A DNA stretch of 64,000 nt from Burkholderiaceae bacterium (GTDB lineage: Bacteria; Pseudomonadota; Gammaproteobacteria; Burkholderiales; Burkholderiaceae_C): the NCBI GenBank assembly GCA_023150375.1, contig JAKLLA010000003.1:1-64000 (forward strand). The letters run 5' to 3'. Positions 1 to 10,236 of the stretch are shown here, in pieces. The notes below the pieces were generated by a model that saw only the letters and a program-made list of their open reading frames with translations, was not told the origin of the DNA and made no database searches. Made by a program: the position numbers and the translations under genes. Within the stretch, counting starts at the first letter, position 1. Each line of letters opens with the position of its first letter.

Positions 1-123
1 GTCGTCTGTGGCCATTCGTTGAGCTCCGAAAACTCTCAGAAACTGCCGCTCAGTGGATCTCTTCCTGAGGGCTTCTGCAAGTCGGATTCACCATGAAAGT
101 TCAATCAAAACAACAACTTATAG

Positions 124-141
124 ATTTCGCAAGGCCGACTC
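124..141 (+). repeat. 18-nt motif, possible insertion-sequence end
   Basis: ATTTCGCAAGGCCGACTC here recurs exactly, in inverted orientation, at 31963-31980 next to an IS5-type transposase remnant. Positions 1-123 to its left are visibly AT-richer than the chromosome and hold no complete gene. I infer that an insertion sequence ends here and extends off the left edge of the window. Positions 142-254 hold nothing I recognise. Confidence 0.4.
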
Positions 142-254
142 ATTACAGATCCGGCACGAGGAGCTTTCGTATTCCATCCGCCATCACCCGGCCGCCCATG
201 ACGCACTGGAAATGCAGAAGTCCGTCGCGCCTGCATCGGGCGCGGGCGTGACGT

Positions 255-953
255 TCAGGCCCCGCAGCGCGCCTTCATGCGTTCGCAATAGGCCTGCAGG
301 TGGCCCCGTGCGCGCGCCGCGTCGCGGATGGGCGAATCCACCGGCGCCCAGAGGAGGTTGGCCAGGAAAGCGTAGCCGGTGGCGTCCAGCGTGCAGGGCT
401 GCGCGCCCATCAGGTAGGGCTTGTCGGCCAGGAAGTCCGCCACCGCGGTGACGTCGCGCACGCCGATCGCATGGATGTCGGCCGGGCTGTGCCGGCCCAT
501 GCCCTGGCCCTGCATCTGCGCGAGCATGCCGCGGCGCGCCAGCGTCGGCAGGAACCAGCGCAGCGGTGCGGGCAGCGTGCCGAAGAAGGCCTCGCGCGTC
601 TTCTCCCAGCCGGCCGGCTCGGCCCAGCGGGTGTGGACCACGGCCCAGTACAGGTTCTCCTCGAACAGGCGCTGAAAGGCCAGCGCCACCGCGCGCTGCG
701 AGGGGCTGAGCCAGCCGTCCAGCGGGTCGCCGTAGGTGGCCTTCAGGTAGTCGATGATGAAGGTCGAATCGGCCACCACCCGAACGCCGTCCTCGATGTA
801 GGGCAGCTTGCGTTTGGGCGCCTTCAGCACGTCGCCGATGTCGACGGCCTCGTAGGGCAGGCCGGCCAGGCGCAGCCAGATCTCCAGCTTCATGCAGAAC
901 GGGCTGGCGTTCGGCAGGCCGAAGGCGGGGGCGAACTGGTGCAGTCGGATCAT
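255..953 (-). CDS. glutathione S-transferase family protein
   Basis: A protein of 232 residues with a thioredoxin-like N-terminal half (the start MIRLHQF is followed by FCMKLEIWLRLAGLPYE) and a helical C-terminal half, as in the glutathione S-transferase superfamily. The stretch VVADSTFIIDYL corresponds to the conserved region that binds the gamma-glutamyl part of glutathione. The predicted role is cytosolic glutathione conjugation or a related thiol reaction; the substrate cannot be read from the sequence. I chose the ATG at 953 because family similarity begins there, although the frame stays open upstream. It lies downstream of the DUF2917 gene on the same strand, about 100 bases away. Confidence 0.85.
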   Translation of the reverse strand: MIRLHQFAPAFGLPNASPFCMKLEIWLRLAGLPYEAVDIGDVLKAPKRKLPYIEDGVRVVADSTFIIDYLKATYGDPLDGWLSPSQRAVALAFQRLFEENLYWAVVHTRWAEPAGWEKTREAFFGTLPAPLRWFLPTLARRGMLAQMQGQGMGRHSPADIHAIGVRDVTAVADFLADKPYLMGAQPCTLDATGYAFLANLLWAPVDSPIRDAARARGHLQAYCERMKARCGA

Positions 954-1056
954 GGCCGCAGCTCCTCCTCGGGGGACTGGCCACCATTGTGTGCAGTTCG
1001 TCACAATTTCACCAGCCGGGTTGTGCCCTCCCCTGCCCCGCAGCGTCGGCGACCCG

Positions 1057-1428
1057 TCAGGCGACCGGACAGGCGGGCGGGCGGGCGGGCGCTCCGGCAG
1101 GCGAACGGGCCTCCACACGCTGGGCCAGGGCCAGCACGCCGCCGGCGAGGCCCCGCAGGCCGGCAGCCAGCAGGACGCGCAGGGCGATCGGCGGCGCGGG
1201 CATCGGCCGCGGCATCGCCTGCCAGTGCAGCCGGGCGGCCTCGCCGCGCCGCCAGGGCTCGACATAGAGGCAGTCGCCGGCCGCCACCGCCAGCCGGTCG
1301 CCGGCCGACAGCACATGGTCCGCGGCGTCGCCGGCGCGGGTCAGCCAGACCCGGCCCTGGCACACCGTCAGCAGCATGGCGCGCGCCGGGCGCAGCACCT
1401 GGACATCGGTCACATGCTCGATCATCAT
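1057..1428 (-). CDS. DUF2917 domain-containing protein
   Basis: A 123-residue protein matching the DUF2917 family, small beta-rich, cupin-like proteins common in Burkholderiales. The core includes GRVWLTRAGDAADH and LSAGDRLAVAAGD, typical of a short beta-barrel. No function is established. Two consecutive ATG codons (1428 and 1425) could start it. It is divergent from the LysR gene at 1540, an arrangement that suggests control by that regulator. The C-terminal coding part crosses a run of four CGGG repeats at 1074-1089, so the length of the tail may vary by slippage. Confidence 0.75.
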   Translation of the reverse strand: MMIEHVTDVQVLRPARAMLLTVCQGRVWLTRAGDAADHVLSAGDRLAVAAGDCLYVEPWRRGEAARLHWQAMPRPMPAPPIALRVLLAAGLRGLAGGVLALAQRVEARSPAGAPARPPACPVA

Positions 1429-1522
1429 GAATCTCCTGGCTTCGGAGGCACCGCCGCGGCGCCTCCATGACCGGTATCCTCCGGGTAACGCCCCTTGCGG
1501 TCCAATGAGATCGGGGCAACAG

Positions 1523-1545
1523 ATTCATCACGCCAGATCATGAAT
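1523..1545 (+). promoter_or_regulatory. candidate LysR box overlapping the lysR start codon
   Basis: ATTCAT and ATGAAT form a perfect 6-nt inverted repeat separated by 11 bases, so it contains the T-N11-A pattern of LysR-type binding sites. The right arm includes the ATG of the LysR gene at 1540. It lies in the divergent DUF2917/LysR intergenic region. Autoregulation is inferred, not shown. Confidence 0.45.
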
Positions 1546-2616
1546 CCAAGACTCTCCCCGCGCCCGCTCTCGCTCGACTTCCTGCGCACCTTCGAAGCCG
1601 TCGCGCAGCGCCTGAGCTTCTCCGCGGCGGCCGAGGCGCTGTGCATCACCCAGCCGGCGGTGAGCCGGCAGATCAAGTCGCTGGAGGAGGAGCTGGGCGC
1701 GGCACTGTTCCAGCGCGGCACGCGCCGGGTCGAGCTGACCCAGGCCGGCCGGCAGCTGCTGCGCGCGGTGGAGCCCGCCCTGGCCAAGCTGGACGGCACG
1801 GTGCGGCAGATCCGCCTGTCGCGCAGCCGGGCGATGGTCAGCGTCACGACCTTCGCGTCCTTCGCGTCGCTCTGGCTGATGCCACGGCTGGCCGACTTCG
1901 AGCGCGCGCACCCCGGCGTGGACATCCGCCTGTCGGCCAGCGACCGGCTGGTCGACAGCGACGACGAGGAGCTCGACCTGGCGCTGCGCGGCTGCCGGCC
2001 CGAGCGTGCACCGCCGGACGCGATCCGCCTGTTCGGCGACGTGCTGACCCCGGTGATCGGCGCCGGGCTGGCCGCCGCGATCGCCCGCGGCGATGCCCCG
2101 CCGCTGGCCCTTCCGGCCGACCTGGCCGGCCACACCCTGCTGGAGATGGACGACGGCAGCCGCATCGCCACCGACCAGGCGTGGGCGCGCTGGCTGACGC
2201 CGCGCGGGCTGGAGGCCCTGCAGCCGCGCCGGCGCATGAGCATGAACTACACCCACCAGCAGGTGCAGGCCGCCCTGGCCGGCCAGGGCGTGGCGCTGGC
2301 CCGGCTGGCCCTGGTGGCCGACGCGCTGGCCCGCGGCGACCTGGTCGAGCCCTTCGGGCCCGCCCAGCGCCAGTGGGCCGAGATCTGCTACTGGCTGGTG
2401 CCACTGGCCGGCTCGTCCGGCGAGCCCCGCCCGGAGGTGGCCGCCTTCACGAGCTGGGTGCTCGCCGAGGCCGCAGCCACGCGGCAGGCGATCGGCGACG
2501 GGCCGGGGCGCAGCGCGGACACCCCCGGCGAGCCCGGGGACGCGCACCGCATCCATGCCGACGCCGCATCACCGCCATGCGCCGACATCACCCCGGGCGA
2601 GCGCGCCAGCGCCTAG
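1540..2616 (+). CDS. LysR-family transcriptional regulator
   Basis: A 358-residue protein. The N-terminal winged helix-turn-helix (about residues 9-68: LDFLRTFEAVAQ, then CITQPAVSRQIKSLEEELG, then LFQR) is classic LysR. An effector-binding domain of the periplasmic-binding-protein type follows to about residue 305. The Pro/Ala/Glu-rich C-terminal extension of about 45 residues looks disordered and makes the protein longer than the usual 300. The ATG at 1540 is preferred over an upstream in-frame ATG at 1495 because homology begins directly after it. It probably regulates the divergent DUF2917 gene; the ligand is unknown. Confidence 0.88.
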   Translation: MNPRLSPRPLSLDFLRTFEAVAQRLSFSAAAEALCITQPAVSRQIKSLEEELGAALFQRGTRRVELTQAGRQLLRAVEPALAKLDGTVRQIRLSRSRAMVSVTTFASFASLWLMPRLADFERAHPGVDIRLSASDRLVDSDDEELDLALRGCRPERAPPDAIRLFGDVLTPVIGAGLAAAIARGDAPPLALPADLAGHTLLEMDDGSRIATDQAWARWLTPRGLEALQPRRRMSMNYTHQQVQAALAGQGVALARLALVADALARGDLVEPFGPAQRQWAEICYWLVPLAGSSGEPRPEVAAFTSWVLAEAAATRQAIGDGPGRSADTPGEPGDAHRIHADAASPPCADITPGERASA

Positions 2617-2661
2617 CATCGCTCCCACCCCTCCACTCTCTGCCCCGAAAGGTGCGCGACG

Positions 2662-3354
2662 ATGAAGCTCTACATCGGCAACAAGAACTACTCCTCCTGG
2701 TCCATGCGGCCCTGGGTGCTGCTGCGCCAGTACGACCTGCCGTTCGAAGAGGTGAAGCTGCGTTTCGACTCCTTCAGCGCCGACTCGCAGTTCAAGACCC
2801 GCCTGGCCGGCGTCGCCCGGGGCGGCAAGGTGCCGGTGCTGGTGGAGGACGACGGCTTCGTGGTCTGGGACACGCTGGCGATCGCCGAGTACCTGGCCGA
2901 GAAGTTTCCCGCCCTGCCGCTGTGGCCCGCCGATGCGCGCCAGCGCGCCCGCGCGCGCTGCTGCTGCGCGGAAATGCACGCGGGCTTCGGCGCGCTGCGC
3001 CAGCACTGCGGCATGAACATCGAGGCCCACCTGCCGGAGGTGGGCGCGCGCCTGCTGGCCGAGCAGCCGGCCGTGCGCGCCGACCTCGACCGGCTGGTGG
3101 AGATGTGGAGCGAGCTGCTGGCCGCCCGCGCGGCGGGCAGCTGCCCCTTCCTGTTCGGCGCATTCGGCATCGTCGATGCCTACTTCGCCCCGGTGGTGGC
3201 GCGGCTGCGCACCTACGGCCTGCCGGTGCCCCCGGCGGTGCAGGACTGGGCCGACGCGGTCTGGGCCGCCCCGGGCGTGCAGGCCTGGGTGGCCGATGCG
3301 CTGGCCGAGCAGGACTTCCTGCCCTTCGAGGAGCCCTACCGCACGGCGCGCTGA
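2662..3354 (+). CDS. glutathione S-transferase family protein (YfcF-like)
   Basis: A 230-residue glutathione S-transferase. It opens with KLYIGNKNYSSWSMRPW, where the Ser-Ser-Trp-Ser region occupies the position of the catalytic serine of zeta/YfcF-type enzymes, followed by GGKVPVLVEDDG and the conserved acidic segment WDTLAIAEYL. The helical domain follows from about residue 90. It is expected to be a cytosolic glutathione-dependent transferase or peroxidase. It is convergent with the next gene, with only six bases between the stop codons, and is preceded by a short spacer after LysR. It is a different subfamily from the transferase at 255-953. Confidence 0.85.
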   Translation: MKLYIGNKNYSSWSMRPWVLLRQYDLPFEEVKLRFDSFSADSQFKTRLAGVARGGKVPVLVEDDGFVVWDTLAIAEYLAEKFPALPLWPADARQRARARCCCAEMHAGFGALRQHCGMNIEAHLPEVGARLLAEQPAVRADLDRLVEMWSELLAARAAGSCPFLFGAFGIVDAYFAPVVARLRTYGLPVPPAVQDWADAVWAAPGVQAWVADALAEQDFLPFEEPYRTAR

Positions 3355-3360
3355 GCCGGC

Positions 3361-4245
3361 CTAGGGGGCGCCGGATGCGCATCCGCCGTCGCGCGGCGCG
3401 CGTCGGCGCCCTGGCCGCGGCGCGGCCGGCAGGGCCGCACGGGCGTGCGCACGCCGCACGGCGGCCAGCTCCGGCGCCAGGCTGTCCCAGGCTTCGGCCG
3501 CCATGCCCGGCGGGGGCTCGGGCGGCGGTCGCCGGGCCAGCCCGCCGCCGCGGGCGGCGAACACCGCGCTGTTGGCGCCGCCGCCCTCGAGGTCGAGATC
3601 GCCCGCCTCGCCATCGGCCACCTCGAGCACGGCGCCGTCGAAGCTGCGCCGCAGCCGATCGAGGTGCAGGGCATGCAGCGGGTGGCCGCGGAACAGGTTG
3701 AGCACCAGCAGGCCCTGCGGGGCCAGCGCGGCGGCGCAATCGTCGTAGAAGCGCTGGGTGGCCAGCGCCGAGGGCAGGCCGTCGTAGTCGTAGCCGTCGA
3801 CCATCAGCACGTCGAAGGCACCCGGGTGTTCGCGCACCCAGCGCACCCCGTCGCCGCAGTGCACGCGCAGGCGGGCGTCGTCGGGCGGAATCTCGAACTC
3901 CTCGCGCAGCGCCAGCACATGCGGGTTGATCTCCACCACCTCCAGGCGGCTGTCGCCCAGGTACCGGTGGCAGAACTTGACCAGCGACCCCCCGCCCAGG
4001 CCGATCAGGCCGATGCAGGCCGGCCGCGGCTGCCAGAGCAGGAAGCCCATCATCAGGCGGGTGTAGGCCAGCGCCAGCGCGTCGGGCGCGTCGCTGCGCA
4101 TGAAGCTCTGCACCTCGTGGATGGAGAAGTGCAGCGCCCGGCTGTCGCGGGTGCGGTGCACGAAGGGACGCACATGGGCATCGCCGGGGTCAGCGGCGGG
4201 CGCAGCCACCGCCGCCGCACGACCGGCTCGGGAGGAACGGGACAT
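3361..4245 (-). CDS. spermidine synthase-like methyltransferase-fold protein
   Basis: A 294-residue protein with the Rossmann core of polyamine synthases: GLIGLGGGSLVKF, then VEINPHVL, then MVDGYDYDGLP. The last of these carries the aspartate region that contacts the nucleoside cofactor. The N-terminal beta-rich part (SRALHFSIHEVQS) also fits. Such stand-alone proteins are often annotated as spermidine synthase or as SAM-dependent transferases; whether this one makes spermidine is not certain, because it lacks an adjacent speD or speA. The ATG at 4245 is chosen because the longer upstream frame runs antisense through purB. The Arg/Ala-rich C-terminus looks disordered. Confidence 0.75.
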   Translation of the reverse strand: MSRSSRAGRAAAVAAPAADPGDAHVRPFVHRTRDSRALHFSIHEVQSFMRSDAPDALALAYTRLMMGFLLWQPRPACIGLIGLGGGSLVKFCHRYLGDSRLEVVEINPHVLALREEFEIPPDDARLRVHCGDGVRWVREHPGAFDVLMVDGYDYDGLPSALATQRFYDDCAAALAPQGLLVLNLFRGHPLHALHLDRLRRSFDGAVLEVADGEAGDLDLEGGGANSAVFAARGGGLARRPPPEPPPGMAAEAWDSLAPELAAVRRAHARAALPAAPRPGRRRAPRDGGCASGAP

Positions 4246-4293
4246 GGCCCGCAGTATGGCCGCCCGCGTGGCCGGCGGGACGGGGCCGGCGCC

Positions 4294-5805
<1,512 letters not shown>

Positions 5806-5856
5806 GGTTTCGGGTTATCTCGCAGCTGGCAGGCGGAACACCCCCGATCGGAGCAA

Positions 5857-7365
5857 ATGGGCATGAAGCAGCTCGATCTCACGTTGCCGGGCGTCCTTGC
5901 CGCAGGGGGTGAGCGGCTGCTGCGCGACAGCAATCCCTGGTGGCGTGGTGAGCGCCAGTTCGGGGTGCCCTCGACGCGCCGGTGGGCCTTTGCGCCGACG
6001 ATCAAGCGCCTGAAGACCGGTCTGGCGCCTGTGACCGTGCTACGAGGCACCCGGCAGGTCGGCAAGACCACCACCCTGAACCAGATCGCCGACAGCCTGC
6101 TCGACGCCGGCGTCGATCCACGGCGCATCCTGCGCGTCCAGTTCGACGATCTGCCACAGCTCCAGCGCCTGCCGACACCCATCCTGGATCTGGCCGCCTG
6201 GTATGCGGACAACATCCTGGGCACGTCGATCAACGCCTTTGCCCATCGACAGGACGGTCCGGTCTACTTCCTGCTCGACGAAGTCCAGAACCTGCCGGAC
6301 TGGGCCACCCAGGTCAAACACCTCGTCGATCTGCAGCCGGTCCGGGCGATCGTGACAGGCAGTTCGGCCCTACGGATCGAAGCGGGGCGGGACAGCCTCG
6401 CGGGGCGGCTCTCGACGATCGAGATGGGTCCCCTGCTGCTGCGGGAAGTCGCCCAGCTGCGCAAGATCGGTCAGATCGAGCCGTATCTTCCCTTCAACGG
6501 TCTGGCACCGCTCAAGGACAAGCAGTTCTGGCTCGGCGCCAGGGAATTCGGCGAAAGGCACCGGGGCCTGCGCGATCCGGCTTTCGAGGCCTTCTCCACC
6601 TTCGGCTCCTATCCCCTGGCCCACACCCATGCGGAAGCCACCTGGGACGAAATCTCCTCCCAACTGGTCGAGACGGTCGTTCGTCGGGCCATACAGCATG
6701 ATCTCCGCGTCGGAGAGCGGGGGAGGCGTCGCGACGAGCCTTTACTCGAAGAGGTGTTTCGACTGAGCTGCCGTTATGTGGGCCAGTCCCCGACACAGGC
6801 GCTGTACCTCGACGAGGTCCGGCGCAGCCTGAACGCGAATATCGGCTGGGCACGCGTGCTGGCGTATCTTCGCTTTCTGGACGCCACGCTGCTGGTACGA
6901 CTGATCGAACCCCTCGAACTTCGGCTGAAACGCCGAAAGGGATCCCCGAAGTTGATCCTCTCGGATCACGCGCTGCGGAGTGCCTGGCTCCAGGAGCAGG
7001 TGCCCCTGACGCCCGAGGGACTGCGCGCGTCGCCGCATCTGAGCGTGCTGGCCGGACACATCGCCGAGAGCGTCGCCGGCCAGTTCTTCCGATCGATGGT
7101 CGATCTCGGCGTGCACCATTTTCCAGAGCGAGGCGCCGAACCGGAGGTGGACTTCGTTCTCACGGTCGGGGATCAACGCATCCCGGTCGAGATCAAGTAC
7201 AGGTCCCGCATCGACCATCAGGACACGCGCGGACTGCGTTCCTTCATCGAGAAGTCGGTCTACAACGCGCCCTTCGGCCTGCTGATCACGCAATCGGACG
7301 ACGCCTACTGCGACGATCCGCGCATCGTGACACTGCCGCTGTCGAGCCTCCTGCTGATGCGCTGA
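5857..7365 (+). CDS. AAA ATPase with C-terminal DUF4143/nuclease-like domain
   Basis: A 502-residue protein of the ATP-binding/DUF4143 family. The Walker A motif is GTRQVGKTT at about residues 64-72 and the Walker B motif is VYFLLDEVQNL at about 137-147, followed by a sensor-like VTGSSAL. The C-terminal part has the DUF4143 pattern, ending in EVDFVLTVGDQRIPVEIKY, an E-x-K core like that of PD-(D/E)xK nucleases. Such genes are scattered, often accessory, and of unproven function; roles in stress or element maintenance have been proposed for relatives. It sits alone between purB and pyrF. Its codon use is slightly less GC-extreme than its neighbours, which suggests acquisition. The ATG at 5863 is an alternative start. 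Confidence 0.85.
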   Translation: MGMKQLDLTLPGVLAAGGERLLRDSNPWWRGERQFGVPSTRRWAFAPTIKRLKTGLAPVTVLRGTRQVGKTTTLNQIADSLLDAGVDPRRILRVQFDDLPQLQRLPTPILDLAAWYADNILGTSINAFAHRQDGPVYFLLDEVQNLPDWATQVKHLVDLQPVRAIVTGSSALRIEAGRDSLAGRLSTIEMGPLLLREVAQLRKIGQIEPYLPFNGLAPLKDKQFWLGAREFGERHRGLRDPAFEAFSTFGSYPLAHTHAEATWDEISSQLVETVVRRAIQHDLRVGERGRRRDEPLLEEVFRLSCRYVGQSPTQALYLDEVRRSLNANIGWARVLAYLRFLDATLLVRLIEPLELRLKRRKGSPKLILSDHALRSAWLQEQVPLTPEGLRASPHLSVLAGHIAESVAGQFFRSMVDLGVHHFPERGAEPEVDFVLTVGDQRIPVEIKYRSRIDHQDTRGLRSFIEKSVYNAPFGLLITQSDDAYCDDPRIVTLPLSSLLLMR

Positions 7366-7404
7366 CACCCAGACGAAACGCCTTCGAACCGATAGACCCT
7401 CGCC

Positions 7405-8250
7405 ATGAACTTCACCGACCAACTCCAGCGCGCCCAGACGCGCCACCAGTCCTTCCTCTGCGTGGGGCTCGACCCCGAGCCGGCGAAGTTTCCCAGCCAC
7501 TGGGCCGGCGACGCGTCGAAGATCTTCGACTTCTGCGCCCGCATCGTCGACGCCACCAAGGACCTGGTCTGCGCCTTCAAGCCGCAGATCGCCTACTTCG
7601 CCGCGCAGCGCGCCGAGGAGCAGCTCGAGCAGCTGATGGCCTACATCCGCCGCACCGCGCCGGAGGTGCCGGTGATCCTGGACGCCAAGCGCGGCGACAT
7701 CGGCGCCACCGCCGAGCAGTACGCCCGCGAGGCCTTCGAGCGCTACCAGGCCGACGCGGTGACGCTGTCGCCCTTCATGGGTTTCGACAGCATCGAGCCC
7801 TACCTGCGCTGGCCGGGCAAGGGCGCCATCCTGCTGTGCCGCACCTCCAACCCGGGTGGCGACGACTGGCAGATGCAGCACCTGGCCGACGTGCCCGGGC
7901 AGCCGCGGCTGTTCGAGCACCTGGCCGCGCTGGCGCAGACGACGTGGAACACCAACGGCCAGCTCGCGCTGGTGGTGGGCGCCACCTACCCGGCGGAGAT
8001 CGCCAAGGTGCGCGAGCTGGCGCCGACGCTGCCGCTGCTGATCCCCGGCGTGGGCGCCCAGGGCGGCGATGCGCAGGCCACGGTGCGCGCCGGCCTGCGC
8101 CGCGCCGCCGACGGCAGCGTGACCGGGCCGATCATCGTGAACAGCTCGCGCGCGGTGCTCTACGCCAGCCGCGGCGAGGACTTCGCCGAGGCGGCGCGGC
8201 GCGTCGCCCTGGCCACGCGCGACCAGCTGAACGCCGCCGCGGCCGACTGA
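7405..8250 (+). CDS. pyrF: orotidine 5'-phosphate decarboxylase, type 2
   Basis: A 281-residue protein. It decarboxylates OMP to UMP, the last step of de novo pyrimidine synthesis. The length and the N-terminus [12 protein letters not shown] fit the longer type 2 subfamily rather than the E. coli form of about 245 residues. The catalytic Lys-Asp array is [13 protein letters not shown], and VNSSRAVLY near the C-terminus is the phosphate-binding loop region. The start ATG begins directly with the family N-terminus. It lies 39 bases after the AAA gene and about 100 bases before the substrate-binding-protein pair, so it may be co-transcribed with either. Confidence 0.95.
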   Translation: MNFTDQLQRAQTRHQSFLCVGLDPEPAKFPSHWAGDASKIFDFCARIVDATKDLVCAFKPQIAYFAAQRAEEQLEQLMAYIRRTAPEVPVILDAKRGDIGATAEQYAREAFERYQADAVTLSPFMGFDSIEPYLRWPGKGAILLCRTSNPGGDDWQMQHLADVPGQPRLFEHLAALAQTTWNTNGQLALVVGATYPAEIAKVRELAPTLPLLIPGVGAQGGDAQATVRAGLRRAADGSVTGPIIVNSSRAVLYASRGEDFAEAARRVALATRDQLNAAAAD

Positions 8251-8352
8251 GCCGGTGCCCGGCCTCCACCTGGCCGGTCCGGCCATCGGGTCGGGGCCGA
8301 CCCGATGGCCGGGCCGCTGCCGGGCCGGGCGCGGCGCCGGCATACTCGCGCC

Positions 8353-10236
8353 ATGCGTCTGTTTCCCGGCATCCGTCGCCTCGGCCTGGCCACGCTGGCC
8401 GGCCTGAGCTTCCTGATCGGTCTGCCCGCGCCCGCCGCGCCGGCAGCCTCGGCCGCGGCCGCCGCGCCGCCGCCGCCCCAGACCGGCGCGCCGCCCAAGG
8501 TGCTGCGCTATGCCTTTCCGACCGCCGAGACCGGCTTCGACCCGGCCCAGGTGTCGGACAACTACTCGCGCACCGTCACCGCCGGCATCTTCGAGGCGCT
8601 GCTGACCTACGACTACCTGGCGCGCCCCTTCCGCCTGAAGCCGCTGACCGCGGCGGCGCTGCCGGAGATCTCGGCCGACTTCACCGAGTTCACCTTCCGC
8701 ATCCGGCCGGGCATCTACTTCGCCGACGACCCGGCCTTCAAGGGCCAGCGGCGCGAGCTGACCGCGCAGGACTTCGTCTACGCGATCAAGCGTCACTACG
8801 ACCCGGTCACCAAGAGCCCCAACCTCTACCTGCTGGAGAACGCCCGCATCCTGGGCCTGTCGGAACTGCGTCGCCAGGCGCTGGACGAGAAGAAGCCCTT
8901 TCCCTACGACGTCGAGGTGGAGGGCCTGCGTGCGCTCGACCGCTACACGCTGCGCGTCAAGCTGGCCGAGCCCTCGCCGCGGCTGCACCACGTCATCTTC
9001 AACGACAGCTCGGCCTTCGGCGCCGTGGCGCGCGAGGTGGTGGAGCACTACGGCCAGCAGATCATGGCCCACCCGGTGGGCACCGGCCCCTTCCGGCTGG
9101 CCGAGTGGCGGCGCAGTTCGCTGATCGTGCTCGAGCGCAACCCGACCTTCCGCGACCTGCGCTACGACGAGCAGGCGCCGGCCGACGACGCCGAAGGCCA
9201 GGCGGTGGCAGCGCGCCTGGCGGGGCGGCGCCTGCCGATGGTCGACCGGGTGGAGATCTCCATCGTCGAGGAGGACCAGCCGCGCTGGCTGTCCTTCCTG
9301 AACGGCGAGGCCGACGTGCTCGACCGCCTGCCCAACACCTATGCCAGCCTGGCGATCCCGAACAACCAGCTCGCGCCCTACCTGGTGCAGCGCGGGGTGC
9401 AGATGTTCCGCACCTTCCTGGGCGACGTGACGCTGGCCACGCTCTACAACATGGAGCACCCGGTGGTGGGCGGCTACACCCCGGAGAAGGTGGCGCTGCG
9501 CCGTGCGCTGAACCTGGCCTACAACGGCCCCCAGGAACTGGTGCTGCTGCGGCGCAACCAGGCGGTGGCCGCGCAGGGGCCGATTCCACCGATCAACTAC
9601 GGCCACGACCCGAGCCTGCGCAGCGAGATGAGCGAGTACAACCCGGCCAAGGCGCGCGCGCTGCTGGATCTCTACGGCTGGCGGGACCGCGATGGCGACG
9701 GCTGGCGCGAGACCCCGGACGGCCAGCCGCTGGAGGTCGAGCTGGCCACGCAGGCCGACCAGGCCTCGCGCCAGCTCGCCGAGATCTGGCAGAAGAGCAG
9801 CAAGGCGGTGGGCATCCGCATGCGCTTCAAGATCGCCCAGTGGCCGGAGAACCTCAAGGCCTCGCGCACCGGCAAGCTGATGATGTGGGGCGTGGCCTGG
9901 CTGGCCGGCAACCCGGACGGCGACACCTTCCTGGCGCTGGGCTACGGCCCGAACAAGGGCGCGGCGAACCACTCGCGCTTCGCCCTGCCGGCCTTCGACG
10001 AGCTCTACATCCGCCAGAACAAGATGCCCGACGGCCCGGAGCGCCTGGCCGTGATGCGCGAGGCCATGCGGCTGATGGTGGCCTACGCGCCGTACAAGCT
10101 GAGCAGCCACCGCATCGGCACCGACCTGATGCACCCCTGGGTGACCGGCTACCGGCGCAACCCCTTCCTGCGCGAGTTCTTCAAGTACGTCGACGTCGAC
10201 CCGGCAGCGCGCCAGGCGGCCCAGGCGCCGCGATGA
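8353..10236 (+). CDS. ABC transporter substrate-binding protein, family 5 (first of a pair)
   Basis: A 627-residue exported protein. Basic residues MRLFPGIRR, a hydrophobic segment and an Ala/Pro-rich stretch form a probable signal peptide of about 30-45 residues. The mature part has the SBP family 5 (oligopeptide/nickel type) pattern: FDPAQVSDNYSRTVTAGIFE, then HPVGTGPFRL, then NPDGD near the C-terminus. It would bind a peptide or other ligand in the periplasm for an ABC importer, but no permease or ATPase gene is near. The ATG at 8353 is chosen because an in-frame ATG at 8305 precedes the signal peptide with an Arg-rich stretch. Its stop overlaps the start of the paralogue at 10233. Confidence 0.88.
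   Translation: MRLFPGIRRLGLATLAGLSFLIGLPAPAAPAASAAAAAPPPPQTGAPPKVLRYAFPTAETGFDPAQVSDNYSRTVTAGIFEALLTYDYLARPFRLKPLTAAALPEISADFTEFTFRIRPGIYFADDPAFKGQRRELTAQDFVYAIKRHYDPVTKSPNLYLLENARILGLSELRRQALDEKKPFPYDVEVEGLRALDRYTLRVKLAEPSPRLHHVIFNDSSAFGAVAREVVEHYGQQIMAHPVGTGPFRLAEWRRSSLIVLERNPTFRDLRYDEQAPADDAEGQAVAARLAGRRLPMVDRVEISIVEEDQPRWLSFLNGEADVLDRLPNTYASLAIPNNQLAPYLVQRGVQMFRTFLGDVTLATLYNMEHPVVGGYTPEKVALRRALNLAYNGPQELVLLRRNQAVAAQGPIPPINYGHDPSLRSEMSEYNPAKARALLDLYGWRDRDGDGWRETPDGQPLEVELATQADQASRQLAEIWQKSSKAVGIRMRFKIAQWPENLKASRTGKLMMWGVAWLAGNPDGDTFLALGYGPNKGAANHSRFALPAFDELYIRQNKMPDGPERLAVMREAMRLMVAYAPYKLSSHRIGTDLMHPWVTGYRRNPFLREFFKYVDVDPAARQAAQAPR

Noticed and set aside
1074-1089. Four CGGG tetranucleotides in a row
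   Set aside because: Lies in the C-terminal coding part of the DUF2917 gene; too short and ordinary in DNA of this composition to call a functional repeat.
6742-10134. A 1130-codon minus-strand frame opposite the AAA, pyrF and substrate-binding genes
   Set aside because: Its composition (rich in Arg, Gln, His, Leu, Ala) is that of a shadow, and the plus strand carries three clear genes.
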